64,000 bases of DNA from Petrolisthes cinctipes (GCA_033782935.1 JAWQEG010001544.1:1-64000), one strand, 5' to 3'; counted from the stretch's first letter, positions 1 to 13,378 are shown. Program-made: numbers and translations. Notes: generated from the letters alone by a model not told the origin.

Positions 1-298
1 AAGTCAACAAGCATTATAATACGATATCAATCAATTTTTAGTGTTGCAGTTTGTATCCAGAAAAAAAAAAAAAAATAAGTTTCCTTCTATTTCAGATAAT
101 ATTTACATGTGATGAACAAATAAATAGCTCAATCAGTATATATATATTTATAATTCTTGACTAGGTTCGGTACACGTAATATAATATAAAACTGTACCTT
201 GTGTCACTCACCTTCCCAGACCATGCAACTATATACAGACCAACTACTGTAAATACAATACTCGTCCTCTCTCACTGTGTACCCCAGAGATGCGTTCC

Positions 299-657
299 CA
301 CACCTCAGCTATACTCCCCCTACCCGTTCCTCTCCCATCCCCTCACTCCATCTCTGACTCTCCCTCCAAATACACTCTTTTTCTTTCGTCCCCTCCCTCT
401 CTCACTCCCTCTCTTTCTTTCTCCCTTCAATACTCTCCTTTTCTTCCTCCTCCTCCCTCTCACACTCCTTCTCTTTCTCCCCCTCCCTCTCACACTCCCT
501 CTTTTTCTTTCTGCCTCCAATACAGTCCTTCTCTTTCTCCCCCTTCCTCTCACCCTCGCTCGTTCTCTACTACACTCCCTTATCTCCTCTTACTACTCAT
601 TTTTCTTTGCTAACCTTTCCTGTCCCTCTCTCCTCCTCCTCCCTCCTTCCCAGTCCT

Positions 658-732
<75 letters not shown>

Positions 733-905
733 ATCTGTTCTTAATGCATCACCCTCACTCCTATCTTTCTTCCTTTCCTTTCCTTTCCTTCTGTTCACGG
801 AAATATTTACATCTTGCCCAAACCTTACTCTTTGCATCACCTTCTTTCCCACCTATTTCCTTCTTTATTTCTTAACATCCTTCACTCTGTCCTTCCTTCG
901 TTTCA
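299..905. repeat. Pyrimidine-rich tract with (CT)34
   Basis: CTCCCTCT-type sequence with a perfect CT run at 661-728. Long open frames here are low-complexity artefacts. The first 300 bases of the window hold nothing else I recognise. Confidence 0.9.
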
Positions 906-1059
906 GTCAGTCAGTCAGTCAGTCGTGAACAGCATAGCAATCTTGCATAACTTCCTGTCTTTTTGGTTTATTCATCTTGTTCTTGATATATCTTCCTTCT
1001 TTTTCTTTTCTTATTCGACTTTCGGAACGTTTACTTACTAAGGTATCTATATGCTTTAT

Positions 1060-1345
1060 CTTTGATCCTTCGCACATCCTTCCTTCTCTCCGTATATAAC
1101 TCCTCCCTTATTTATGCATTCTTTCCGTATATAACTCGTCCCTCTATGCATTCTTACTGTATATAACTCGTTCCTTTATGCATTTTCTCCGTAAATAACT
1201 CGTTCCCTTATGCATTCTTTCCGTAAATAACTCGTTCCCTTATGCATTCTCTCCGTATATAACTCTATGCATTCTTTATTCCTCTCGTTCTTCCTTATAA
1301 CTCGTCCCTCTATGCATTTTTTATTCCTCTCGTTCTTCCTTCCTT
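1060..1345. repeat. Minisatellite, unit about 31 bp
   Basis: TATGCATTCTTTCCGTATAT plus AACTCGTCCCT repeats about eight times with variation. Confidence 0.8.
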
Positions 1346-1436
1346 ACCTTCGTTCATTCCTCCCGTCCTACACAGCCTGGCTCTCCAACCTTGGATTTCC
1401 CACACACACACAACCCAGATGTTAGACTTATGCCGT

Positions 1437-1806
1437 ACCGCTCTCTCTCCTCCTCTACCTCTTTACCTACCCCCTTCCCCACCTGATCCCCCCACCCCTC
1501 TTCTCTCTCTCTCCCTCTCTCTCGCTCTCTCTGACTCCTACTTCCTCTATTACACGCCTGTCCTCCCTCCCTCTTCCTCTCCCCTTCCCTCCCTCTCTCT
1601 ACCCCCTTCCCCACCCAACCCTCCCCCTCCTTCTCTCTCTCTCTCTCTCTCTTTTTCTCTGTCTCTTACTTCCTCTATTACACTCCTGTCCTCCCTCTCT
1701 TCCTCTCTCTACCCCCCCCCCCCCACCCGACCCCCTCGTCCTCTCTCTATCCCCCCGACCCCCCTCTCTCTCTTTTTCTATCTCTTACTTCCTCTATTAC
1801 TCTCCT

Positions 1807-1876
<70 letters not shown>
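1437..1876. repeat. CT/CCCT-rich tract ending in (CT)34
   Basis: Three diverged copies of an approximately 120-bp unit (CTTCCTCTATTACACTCCTG) followed by a perfect CT run at 1808-1875. Confidence 0.85.
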
Positions 1877-1878
<2 letters not shown>

Positions 1879-2027
1879 AAAATAAAAACTTGACGGAATG
1901 ATTTGCGTCGTTTACTGTACAAAGGGCAAAGTGTGTAAAGAGTACGACTTTCCCCAAACCACGTAAATCCCACTGCAGGTATAAACACACAAACACACAC
2001 ACACAATCAGGTTAAAGAGAGAAGTGT

Positions 2028-2206
2028 ACAGTACAGTGTTTGGTAAATCTAGAGCAACTAATGATTCCTCCTTCCTATTCCAAGCAACAAAACACCATCA
2101 TTTTTTTGTTGTTGTTGATCTGGTTCTGTTTCCTGGCATATATACTTTGGAAGAATCATGCATAGGGCTCTAATGTTGACAGAAGTGAATTTCCCACCTA
2201 TATAGA
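2028..2206 (+). mobile_element. Family B foldback element, degenerate
   Basis: Shows the family B order: GGTAAATCTAGAGCAACT, ATTCCTCC, CTATTCCAAGCAACA, CTGTTTCCTGGCAT, then GGAAGAATCA and a TTCCCACCT end. Termini are decayed. Confidence 0.6.
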
Positions 2207-2469
2207 TTAACACACTGTTCCACCTATCACAGCCTGGCGTCCTCTGTTTTGCTGCATGGAATCTGGGTGAGAGTGGGGATTCCTGTGCTAGAAAAAGTGA
2301 CCGAAGAAACGGTATGTGTCTGGACAGCCGAGGTATAGGAGAGGGAACAAGAAAGGGTTGAATAAACTCAGAAGAGGCGAGACGAGAGGATGATTTGTCA
2401 CAGGCACGTACGGGTATAGTGCAACGGTACACTCATTATTCTCACACACACATATACACGAGTCACGGT

Positions 2470-2815
2470 ATCAAGTGTATAAAGGATTAAGAAGGAAAAC
2501 TGATTATTACACGAAAGAGTCTGTCAGAAATGTTACAGTGTCTCAAATGTAAAAAGGATAAAGAGGGTAAGCTGATTATTACACGAAAGAATCTGTCTGA
2601 AACGTTACAGAGACTTAAACGTTACATAATCTAGATCAAATATAAAAAGGATTAAAAGAGTAAGCAGATTATTACACGAAATAATCTGAAACGTTACAGA
2701 GACTCAAAGGTTACATAATCTAGATCAAATATAAAAAGGATCAAAAGAGTAAGCAGATTATTACACGAAAGAATCTGTCTGAAACGCTACAGAGTCTCAA
2801 AGGTTACATAATATA
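2470..2815. repeat. Tandem repeat, unit about 100 bp
   Basis: About 3.5 copies of AAAAAGGATTAAAAGAGTAA, TTATTACACGAAAGAATCTG and AAACGTTACAGAGACTCAAA. Confidence 0.75.
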
Positions 2816-3493
2816 ATAGACGCCTTGGTAGGGAGCAAAGTGCCTCCTCGCATCTATCGCCTCAGGACCTCCAGGAGAAAGCTTTGGTTAGTATAGCAGC
2901 GGCAGGTCTGTGTTCCGTCCCACCACAAGGAGGCACCAGGAGACTACTTTTTTTTTTTTTTACAGTTTCTCTTTTTCTTAACATGATCTGATATGATAGT
3001 TGTGTTGTTAGACTCAATAGGAACTTTGATGATGGTGTATAATATTTTGGTTAAAGTGATGAAGAAGGAAAGATATAAAGGGATCGTTCGTGTTTTCAGA
3101 ATCGTTACTGTTGAAGGCAATTGATTTCTACAACTTATGTAAGGAAACAGATCCCAGTGTTGATAGTTTTCTCCCGACCTCCTTGTTTGGTTTGTCGTGC
3201 CTGATGTACGATGCCGCCACCCCGTGTTACACAAAAGAGTTGTGATGTCCTTGGGTTTTCACCATCTAACCGGTCAGTATCTGGTGTCAGGGTGAGAAGG
3301 AAAGTGTAAACACACAATGCCTCTGTCCACCTGGGTATTCCACATCATTTTTATGGGTCTGTGGAGGTCTGGAAAATTATAATTTCATCAGCTTCTTGCA
3401 ATTAGGTAATCCAGGAAATCCAAAACTAGCTTTTGTTAAAAACATATATCAATGACACTGTATGCTTTACAACATCAAGGGTAACACTGCAAC

Positions 3494-3496
<3 letters not shown>
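2816..3496. other. No gene seen
   Basis: Unique sequence with short open frames only. The 2820-2945 and 3130-3310 blocks are GC-richer but have no domain or convincing splice pair. Confidence 0.6.
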
Positions 3497-3674
<178 letters not shown>

Positions 3675-3795
3675 CAATGACGATAATAACTCTTCAGTTA
3701 AATCTTCCAGTTGTTAAATTACTCATGTAAACACAAGTTCTACTATTGAGACTGGCTGATGATGACTGACTGAATAACTCGCTTTACTATAACTT

Positions 3796-3831
<36 letters not shown>

Positions 3832-3839
3832 ATCAGTAG

Positions 3840-4984
3840 TTACGAGGCCACCGTCACTCTAGTGTGAAGTTTCTTATCTCAGGTTGAGCACAGGGTGGCA
3901 ATACAGAGGATTACAACGAGGGGTAACAGGAAGAAGGAGTAACATATATAGCTTGTGGAATATAACCTGATAATTATAAAGGAAAAAAGTGAAACGTACA
4001 CTATGCATCTATGATTCTATAAGATCTATTATGATGGGAATGTTAATGACTCATGAGGAACAGATTGGCAAGGAGAGGGGATGTCACTCAGCAGGAAGGA
4101 ATAAATTATGTAAAGAATCAGAAATAATGAGCGGGTAAACTATTAGCGTGTAAATACATAAATGATGAGACAAATATGGTAGAGAACTGTGAATAAATGC
4201 AAGTAAAAGGAAGACGGAAGAAACAATGAGAAATGGTAAGAAAATACTGTGTGTATATATAATAGCAGAGATACAGAGAGATATTTAAGAAGGTACAATA
4301 AGGTATAATGTATAAGGTAGGTAGACTCTTCACTCTCCAGTATATTATCACCAACTAAATTGCTTGGGATTCCCAGCCTTGTGGTGGCGTTTGTTACATC
4401 CCAGCCCCAACCCCCACTTCCTTTCTCTACACTTCCTTTCTTTTACATACCCCTCCCTTCTCCTCACATATTCATTTCCTCACATATTTTGTTGTACATT
4501 CTTTCTCTTATTAAACCCTTCAGAACCCTCGCTTGCTATATGTTCTCTACCTTTCCTTCTCCGTCTCTCCGTCATATCCTTCCTTTACATTCTTATCATG
4601 CTTTCCGACATAACTTCCCATCTGAATATTACCTAACAGTTCTTTGTCCTTTCCCCAAGTTTAGTAAGTATCCCATGAAGGAGTGATATAGGAGCGATTA
4701 GTTGAGGTTATTGGTGTAATGATATGGACAGATGAGAGAGTTGACCTTACTGATAGAATAAATTACTGGATATTCGTATTTACCAGAGAGACGTGTACTT
4801 GGTGTGGCCTCCTCCGACTCCTCAAAAGGGGTATTATATTGTGGGCGAATTTGGAGGATAACTGAACCTTCCAAAACAATGCAAAGAAATAACTGTACTA
4901 CCTTAATGTATACAAGTAAGGGATCTGTTTTGTCTTATGGTGTGAAAGGTTAGTCACATTCCGGTTTTCATACACCAGGTTACC
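3840..4984. other. No gene seen
   Basis: AT-rich unique DNA. The open frames at 4360-4690 are pyrimidine-rich and lack splice context or domain. Confidence 0.6.
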
Positions 4985-5153
4985 TTAAGGGGGAAGTTTT
5001 GTGTTGGTAAATCTGGAGCAACTGAATCCTCCAAACTATTCCCAGCAACAGAGCACCATTATTTTGACTCTTCTGGTTCTGTGTCCTAGCATACTTTTTT
5101 TGGTCCTAGGAATCAAGGCACTCCAATGTAACAAAAAAGAATTACCACCTTAA
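4985..5153 (+). mobile_element. Family B TTAA foldback element (reference copy)
   Basis: 169 bp including TTAA at both ends. The left end is TTAAGGGGGAAGTTTTGTGT and the right end ATTACCACCTTAA. Inside, GCAACTGAATCCTCCAAACT pairs with GGAATCAAGGCACTCC across a CAACAG...CTG loop, so almost the whole element can fold back. No coding capacity. TTAA flanks point to piggyBac-type mobilisation. Confidence 0.8.
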
Positions 5154-5154
5154 T

Positions 5155-5480
5155 TGATTCGTGTGTGTCTCCCTTAGGCCTACATCTGATATTATTATCT
5201 TTCTTTATACAGTGTTTACAAGGTATCGAAGCCTACACACCTCACCAGGAAACATTGGTGTGTGTGTGTACTTTGTTGTGGGATGGAATAGATGATCAGA
5301 GTAAGTAAGAGCTGTGTTTGGACTGGTTACCTTAATAATTGATGTGTGTGTCTCCCTTAGGCCTTCATCTGATACTATACCTTTCTTTATACAGTGTTTC
5401 CAAGGTATGGTAGCCAACACACCTCACCAGGAAACATTGGTGTGTGTTTTGTTGTGGCAATGGTACTATAGATGATTAAA
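5155..5480. repeat. Two-copy tandem duplication, unit about 180 bp
   Basis: TGTGTGTCTCCCTTAGGCCT ... CACCTCACCAGGAAACATTG occurs at 5160 and again at 5343, about 85-90% similar by eye. Confidence 0.8.
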
Positions 5481-5777
5481 CTAAGAGCTTTGTTTGGTCT
5501 GGTGTAGAAGTGGTATGTTGTGATTTCATGGGTCTATTCTCTAAGTAAGTAGCTTTTATATAGTAATGTTTTAAAGTTATTAATGTAGTGTTAGAGACTA
5601 AACAAAGCAACACAAAGGTATACTGTCCACATTGAAAATATTTTATAATATGATGGTGATGAATAAAAAATAATTTGAATAACAGCTTCCAATCCATGTA
5701 TGACACAGTGTTCAATAGCATGAGTATCTTTATTCACTTGATTTTCGTAAATATATCTACTTCTATTCTTTGTTGGT

Positions 5778-5780
<3 letters not shown>

Positions 5781-5834
<54 letters not shown>
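5781..5834. repeat. (AG)27 microsatellite
   Basis: Perfect AG run. Downstream to 6650 is unique, gene-free sequence apart from the (GTT)n tail at 6378. Confidence 0.95.
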
Positions 5835-5837
<3 letters not shown>

Positions 5838-6654
5838 GAAGGCAGTGGGGCAGGAAGCTTTACAGTCTTTGTAAGGATATCCTGTACTACGATAACAACT
5901 TCCAAGAATACAATATTATACTGAGGTGGAGGGTAGGTCAGTGGGGCAGGACTGTATTGGACATAAATTTGTGTCGGTAGTCATACAAAAACATATGGTA
6001 TTTTTATATATGTGTCACATTTATCTCACATTTATCAAGCATTTATCAAACCACGTCAATAGTATTCCTACGAGAAAGGTATTATCTTACTTCTACTTTT
6101 TACACGTTTTGTTACTCATCACCTTTTGAATGACCTATAACCTCCATGGGGACCACACCAGGGCTTTTCCCACCCAGCCCAGTGGATGGCGGTCAACTGC
6201 CTCGTGGGTCTAAAGAATGTTCCTAGAGGCGGGTAAACCAAGAGAAGGGAAGAGAAGGGAAAGTCTTCTAAAGTAGGAAATACTTAACTAACCACAAACT
6301 CTTACCAATATCCCACCACCAATGTTCCTATTTGCCTCACATCACAGAGCTTTATATTAAGGGCAGTCTAATAATTATAGTTGTTGTTGTTGTTGTTGAA
6401 GTTCCTCAAGATGTCTGACTGAGCAGCCACGAATAATTATAGTTTTGTGTGTTAATAATTTACTGTTGTATTATACCTGGTGAGGAGTAGTGAGCACATG
6501 TGACAGTACTATTGAAACCGTTCGTTCAGTAATTTCTTCATTATCAATATGAATACCGTAATCTTAGACGGTTATAATGTCTATCTAAAATCTTGAATGG
6601 ATTACTGAAACTGGGATCATAAACTGAGAGACGGGAATGGTGTGATAACATTGA

Positions 6655-6995
6655 TCTCATGAGTGGTGTGGTGAGAATGACGTGGTGTGAATGGAGTGGT
6701 GAGAATGACGTGGTGAGAAAGGAGGGGTGCGAATGACGTGATGAGAATGACGTGGTGGAAATGACATGGTGAGAATGACGTGGTGAGAATGACGTGGTGT
6801 TAATGGAGTGGTAAGAATGACGTGGTGAGAATGACGTGGTGAGAATGACGTGGTGAGAATGACGTGGTGTTAATAGAGTGTTAAGAATGAAGTGGTAAGA
6901 ATGAAGAGGTGAGAATGACGTGGTAAGAATGACGTGGTGAAAATGGAGTGTTGAGAATGACGTGGTAAGAATGACGTGATGAGAATAGAGTACAT
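6655..6995. repeat. Minisatellite, 14-bp unit
   Basis: TGACGTGGTGAGAA repeated about 24 times with point variants. Each unit carries TGACGTGG, close to a CREB-type TGACGT half site. The reverse-strand 211-codon frame over it is a repeat artefact. Confidence 0.85.
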
Positions 6996-7708
6996 AATGA
7001 GAGTGAACGTGAGCCCTATAAAGTTGGAACAGACTGACAACTACAGCACTAATCCAAATAAACAGGTGGATTTCTGCATTGCTGGTCTCTCTCGCCCCCG
7101 ACCACTCATCTAACACAGCGTCCTTCACGGAGAGTATGTGCCGATTCCACAGTGGTTTGTTTTGGTTTGCAAGCACCATAACGAAAGAAACTGAACCGTG
7201 TAGAAGACTTATTAGTGAATTATTTGATGCATTTGATCACTCCACTATGAAACTATTGTAATAATGGAACTTCCTGACAGATTTTGTGGATATGGATACT
7301 GAGTTTGTTGGATATAATTAATAAAGACTGACAAGTGTGGTTGGGGAGGATCATAGCAAACCAAAGCCACTGTGGAATCGACCCTATATGTTGCATCAGG
7401 TGTATTTGCATCATACTGTGCAATACGCTGGTGTTGTTGTAGGTTTGAGGGAGAGGGAAGTGAGAACAGGATGAATAAAAGGAGTAAATACTGTATATTG
7501 CAAACTAGTAATGTGTGATTATGATGATGATGATTGTTATGTATTATTGTGGAAACTTAAATTTCGTCACTGATGATTGGGAATATTTGTAATTGGATAT
7601 ATTGTAATTCTAAAAAGTTATGTTTGGGTTTTTACGTTAATCATATCACGGTGTTGTAACTCAGATAAGGAAAAAGTTTAGTATTCCAACATCCTAGTTA
7701 CGACAGTA

Positions 7709-7920
7709 AACACACACACACACACACACGGAATTATGAGTATAGCATTCATATATACACATTCATATAAATACACATGCACACACACACACACACACAC
7801 ACACATGGAATAATGAATAGTTTAATGAGGCATATGTATAGCATCCATATACACATTCACATACACACACACACACACACACACACGGAAGTATGAACAG
7901 TCTAATGAGGAATATGTATA

Positions 7921-7959
<39 letters not shown>

Positions 7960-7998
7960 GAATAATCAATAGTTTAATGAGGCGTAAGTATACCATCC

Positions 7999-8039
<41 letters not shown>

Positions 8040-8180
8040 TATGAGTAGTCCAAAGAGGCATATGTATAGCAATCCATATACACATGCACATACACACACA
8101 TACACACACACGGATTTATGAACAGTCTAATGACGTATATATAGCATTCATATACACATACACACACATACACACACACA
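7709..8180. repeat. CA-linked minisatellite, unit about 80-100 bp
   Basis: Six copies of (CA)n followed by GGAATAATGAATAGTTTAAT, GAGGCATATGTATAGCATCC and ATATACACAT. 7000-7700 before it is unique and gene-free. Confidence 0.85.
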
Positions 8181-8311
8181 TGTAGACGAATATATCAGCC
8201 TCCACGATAACGGAAGAGAGATAAGGAAAGTGTGTCAAGGAAACCACACCGCCAGCATACATACAATCATGACACGACTAAAAGAAAATATGTTGTGCGT
8301 GTGTGTGTGTA

Positions 8312-9058
8312 CTACCTGTTTACTTATGTTGTTTGTACCTGTTTACTTATGTTGTTTGTACCTGTTTACTTATGTTGTTTGTACCTGTTTACTTATGTTG
8401 TTTGTACCTGTTTACTTATGTTGTTTGTACCTGTTTACTTATGTTGTTTGTACCTGTTTACTTATGTTGTTTGTACCTGTTTACTTATGTTGTTTGTACC
8501 TGTTTACTTCTGTTGTGTGTACCTGTTTACTTATGTTGTTTGTACCTGTTTACTTATGTTGTGTGTACCTGTTTACTTATGTTGTTTGTACCTGTCTATG
8601 TTGTTTGTACCTGTTTACTTATGTTGTTTGTACCTGTTTACTTATGTTATTTGTACCTGTTTACTTATGTTGTTTGTACCTGTTTATGTTGTTTGTACCT
8701 GTTTACTTATGTTGTTTGTACCTGTTTACTTATGTTGTTTGTACCTGTCTATGTTGTACCTGTTTACTTATGTTGTTTGTACCTGTTTATGTTGTTTGTA
8801 CCTGTTTACTTATGTTGTTTGTACCTGTTTACTTATGTTGTTTGTACCTGTTTACTTATGTTGTTTGTACCTGTTTACTTATGTTGTTTGTACCTGTTTA
8901 CTTATGTTGTTTGTACCTGTTTACTTATGTTGTTTGTACCTGTTTACTTATGTTGTATGTACCTGTTTACTTATGTTGTGTGTACCTGTTTATGTTGTAC
9001 CTGTTTACTTATGTTGTTTGTACCTGTTTACTTATGTTGTTTGTACCTGTTTACTTAT
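8312..9058. repeat. Minisatellite, 23-bp unit, about 32 copies
   Basis: TACCTGTTTACTTATGTTGT+TTG repeats. Deletion variants lack TTACT (TGTTTATGTTG or TGTCTATGTTG). Because 23 is not a multiple of 3, and no frame gives a stop, all three plus frames stay open for over 270 codons: not protein evidence. Confidence 0.95.
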
Positions 9059-9374
9059 AGTAGGAAGGAGCGGCTGCATGGTGGGTGTAACAAAAATGAA
9101 ACACACAAAAATTACATACAAACAATATAGAAGGTATTCATTCATTCATTCGTTGCCAGGAGTTTGATAATGTGGTGACAATATGGTTTTCATTATTTTT
9201 GTTTTCCTTCCTTCTTTCTGATTCAATAATAATAATAATAAAAAAAAAAGTGGGTAGTTAGAACGAATATGAGTAACAAAAAAAATATATATAAAATGAC
9301 ATGCCAGGACTGGGTAAAATTTCGTGCAAATAATTTTACCACAGCAGTTTCTAATACCGTGGAAGTCACCTTAA

Positions 9375-9528
9375 TTAAGGACCCTGTGATCGTGTATGAA
9401 AATTGGAGGCTTCTGATTCCTCCTGACCATACCACGAAACAAGGTCCTTCCATATATGTGGTGTTTCGTGGCAATATTTGAAGGACTCATTTATCTCCAA
9501 TTTTCTGACTACATCACGGGTCCCTTAA
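9375..9528 (-). mobile_element. Family A TTAA foldback element
   Basis: 154 bp. TTAAGGACCCTGTGATCGTG at one end mirrors ACATCACGGGTCCCTTAA at the other. Arms TGATTCCTCCTGACCAT...CCACGAAAC and GTTTCGTGGCAATATTTGAA form the hairpin. Confidence 0.85.
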
Positions 9529-9562
9529 CCTTTGAAATCCATGCAGTCTCGATGGCGGATAG

Positions 9563-9728
9563 TTAAGGGGGAAATGTTGTGTTGGTAAATCTGGAGCAAC
9601 TGAATCCTCCAAACTATTCCAAGCCACAGAACACCATTATTTCCGTTCATGTGGTCCTGTGTTTCCTGGCATACGTTGGAGGAATCAAGAAACTCCAATG
9701 TAACAAAAGTAAATAATTACCCCCTTAA
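9563..9728 (+). mobile_element. Family B TTAA foldback element
   Basis: 166 bp with intact TTAA at both ends, only 34 bp from the family A copy on its left. Confidence 0.82.
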
Positions 9729-10209
9729 GAATCATATATCTTTGAAAACATTAATTGCCGCAGGTTTCTAGGAACTTTTATTTGGAGGGAGTCATCCCTA
9801 TTTTTTATTATTATTATTATTATTAATATAATTTGATAAAGTCCTCTGAACACTACAACACAACCCATCTACTTTTATTTATTATTATTATTATCATTAT
9901 TATTATTATTATTTTTATTATTTTTTTTTTTTTTTTTTAGTGCTTTGGAGTTGACATACAGTAGTCCTCTGAACACTACAACATAACATACATAATTATC
10001 TCCTGTACTCGTATATAGTGAGGTGGGCTGCTTTTCTCGTATACCATTTGAGGAAATCATTATAGTCTTTTTCAACCATTCGGCCATAACAACATAATAA
10101 CCATACATTACATCTATAAGTGACCAAAAAATTAGACGAATGTTGTGAAAGTCTGAGGATAAAGCCACAAGTATTTCACCCTCATACTTAAATTAGCACA
10201 GTAAAGCGA

Positions 10210-10280
<71 letters not shown>

Positions 10281-10630
10281 CAGTAAAGAACCGGATCCAG
10301 ATGCTCATACGGATCTCTACTTAATTTTAATAGCTATGTGCATGCCAGTCAGTAACGAGGCCAACCTTGGGTAAAACTTTCATAAAAATCCCCCAAACCA
10401 GAAGGCAAACACACAATTAACAAACAGACAAACAAACAAACAAACGAAACCGATAGCATAACCTCATGGGGGTGGTAAGTAAATAATTATATACATTGTT
10501 TGTTGTTTGTTTGACTGTACAGAACTTTAACTACGAAACTTTAACTATGAAACTTTAACTAAGAAACTTTAACTAAGAAACTTTAACTATGAAGTTTTAA
10601 CTATGAAATAAATGTAATATTAGGTTCCAC
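9729..10630. repeat. AT-rich, trinucleotide and A/CA tracts
   Basis: TTA-type runs at 9815-9830 and 9885-9940, a 30-base A run joined to (CA)15 at 10213-10276, and AACTTTAACTAAGA repeats at 10530-10610. No gene seen. Confidence 0.8.
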
Positions 10631-10634
10631 TCAC

Positions 10635-10858
10635 TTGATGATAGTGGGTAGTGTATCAGATGTAGGTGGGTCGGTGGTGGAGGTGGTGGTGGTGGCGGTG
10701 GAGTCTGGTGGAGAAGAAGAGCCTTGGTGGTTGTGGTGGTGATGGTGATGATGATGATGGTGATGGTGTTGGTGGTGTCCCCGGCCTTGTCCAGCTGACG
10801 TCCTCCCCACCAGCCTCTCCCTCACCCCTCCTCCCTCACATTTCAGGCTGCCCAACAT
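10635..10858 (-). CDS. Candidate first exon with poly-His tract
   Basis: Minus strand: MLGSLKCEGGGVRERLVG, then a run of about 13 His broken by one Asn/Gln, then Ser/Pro/Thr-rich sequence to donor ATCAA|GTGAGT. The locus is GC-rich against AT-rich flanks, and the donor is consensus. No partner exon could be assigned downstream. The His run is encoded by an ATC/ACC microsatellite, which lowers confidence. Confidence 0.28.
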
Positions 10859-11992
10859 CACGATATATTTTTTTTTTTCTTACTTTCCTTATGTTTTCAC
10901 TCTGGTCATTTGAGTCATGGCAGGATCGAGTTCTAACTTTTCACAGTCACTCACACTTTCCACGTTTTGCTAACCTTCACGTTGCTGCACCCAGAGAGAA
11001 GAGGGGAATGATTAGTCAGATTTCTACGATTTTTTGACTGGGAATTATATCGTTATGTGGCCTTGAAATCAGGCTTATTTTTCAACAGTTCGCACCTTTT
11101 CCTCGAATACAATTGTTTGTGGTGTAGCACTTCCACTCATTCACTAACATTTCCGGACACGTATGGGGGACAGTAATTTGTTTCGCAGAATTGTTCACGG
11201 TATAACACCTCATGCACTCACATCCAGAGCACATGCAAATGTCTATTGCAAAACGTAAACGTGTTTTAGTAGCAGAAGAGAGTTCAGAGTGAGGACAGTC
11301 ACTATATAGAATGGAGAGAGCTTTACTCACTACTTCCAAGCGAAAACTCGGAGTGAAACCAACAGAGGTTGCTTTCCTCAACTTAAGAATGTCGGTAATA
11401 GGAAGGTGTTGTTGACCACATTCAATAGTCCCACAACCATTGCTAAAGGAAACGCACACCCGAGGGGCTTCCCACGGTGGCCGGTCAGAAAGGAAAGAGG
11501 TTTTCCCCTTCTTGCGCTCGGCCGTCAGATAGGAAAGGTGGATATTTCTGCTACAGGGTTTTCTGAATACGACAACACCCCCACTGGCTAAATATTAACA
11601 CACATAACAAAACCGACCGTGGCAATGACAGCATACCTAGATTACAGTCTCATTAATTTTACATCCACACACAAAGGTCAATATGTGGTAAACATGAGAT
11701 CTGAAAACTTTGGCGACTTTTAGGACAGCATTTATCGTCTGTGTATGATGGACACAACAATTTCCAGGCTTTGTTTGCCTCGTACTCAGATCAGTATAGT
11801 ACATAGAGTTACATTGGGGAAGCATAAGAAATTAAACTTACATTGACGACTGTACACGTTTGACTGGCAGGCTTCAGGAGAGTTGAGGCCTGAGTGGAGT
11901 TGGCCGGCACAGTTTGGCAGGCGTGCAGCAGCGACTGGGACTATAAGGTGTGAGCGACTGCCTGGAGTGTCTGTCTGTCCCTGGCTGGTCCC

Positions 11993-12056
11993 ATGCACTC
12001 ACTCCCCGCACTTGCCAGAAGATATAGCCAACGCCGATGGGAACCGCCAGTCACAG
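11993..12056 (+). CDS. Candidate short first exon
   Basis: ATG opens MHSLPALARRYSQRRWEPPV then a donor, CACAG|GTGAGA. A TATAAG at 11942-11947 lies about 50 nt upstream in a GC-rich patch (11880-12060). No continuation was found. Low confidence; it could be a 5' UTR exon or chance. Confidence 0.2.
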
Positions 12057-12059
12057 GTG

Positions 12060-13378
12060 AGATGGCATGCACTTGTTTACATTATTACTTTATGTTCCAG
12101 TGACGGCATAGAGTTTCACACACGCAGTATATAATAATGCTTCCATATTATCTATGCTGATTAGTATACCATGTGAATATTTATTTATTCAAGGATTTTC
12201 AAGCATATTTTTACCTTCCTCATATCAGTGTTCTTATCATAATGAAATTAATATATGTAGTTTCCAATTGTTTAGCTTGTGATAGCAGCCTTGGGTTAAG
12301 CACGTTCAGAGAAGGCCTTTTTATTAATCCAACAGCCGATAGACTATCTTGGGTGCGTGTTACAACTGTGTGATTATCGGCACGTTCAATCACCACATTT
12401 TCGTCTTCTCTTCTTTTGTGCGTCTCAATAGCAATGAGTGAGAATATACAGCTACCTACTCTTACTTTCTGATCGAATTACACAGACTTGACCCACTGCC
12501 GATAGATGGCTGCATGATTTCAATGTACGTTATAGAACATCACATAAATATTGTAATCATGATAAAACTTATTAAGATGAAATAAATAAGGCCTCTTTGG
12601 TCCGAAAACGATATTAGGCTTCCACTCCCTCCGAAGCTCACCACCATTTGACAACACAAGTTAAATAGTTTTTATCAGTATTCATTGTACTTTACTGAGA
12701 TCACACACAGCATACTTTATAGAACAAAATATACTCAAAATTATATTTTATATCTCTGGTGTAAGTTAATTATATACGTCACGATACACCCTGTATAGGG
12801 AGGAGAAGCTGCCATGGACGGAGCACCACACCCCAGCTTCCTTACACACCTGCCTTGGGAGATGTGATTAGAGGAATGAACATTACTCTGAGGGGCTTGG
12901 TTACACACACACACACATACACACACTATCATTACCAAGGGAACTGATAACACCTCCCCTCTCCCCATCTCCGTCCTGTTTCATATTACTTCACCACACT
13001 TGTTCTTCAGTATCAGTATTTTAAGCCATGATTATACTCGTACTTTTTTTTTTTTTTTTTACAAGAAGACAGTATATATGGTCGCCACCAGGTCTGTCGT
13101 TCCTCCCTCACACGGTTCAAAAGACCATAAAACCAATTTGCCACTACGTGTAGAAATTATAGTGATTTTGTTGGTGGAGAGTTCACTCTTATCGTCTTTG
13201 ATCGATTTCTAATAGAACAAAACAAATGACATACAAGAGAGACTATATTATTGTAGTCGCCGAAAAAAAAAAAAAGTCCTTTCTTTTCACCTTCACGCGG
13301 ATTAAGAAATCTAAGAATTTCAATCTCCAGTCCCTGAGACACTTACTAGCTTTACCGAGATAACAGAAAACTGTGTCA
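12060..13378. other. No gene seen
   Basis: Unique AT-rich sequence; a short CA run at 12904 and T/A runs at 13043 and 13263. No credible exon. Confidence 0.55.

Noticed and set aside
6544..7179. 211-codon minus frame
   Set aside because: It covers the 14-bp minisatellite; unique parts at both ends show no domain.
8230..9167. Three overlapping frames of 275-311 codons
   Set aside because: All translate the 23-bp minisatellite in different frames; a real gene would use one.
11082..11459. 125-codon Cys-containing minus frame
   Set aside because: Contains a near-duplicated CYTVNNS/CYTTNNC motif that looks tempting, but starts at GTG, has no splice partner and matches no family I know.
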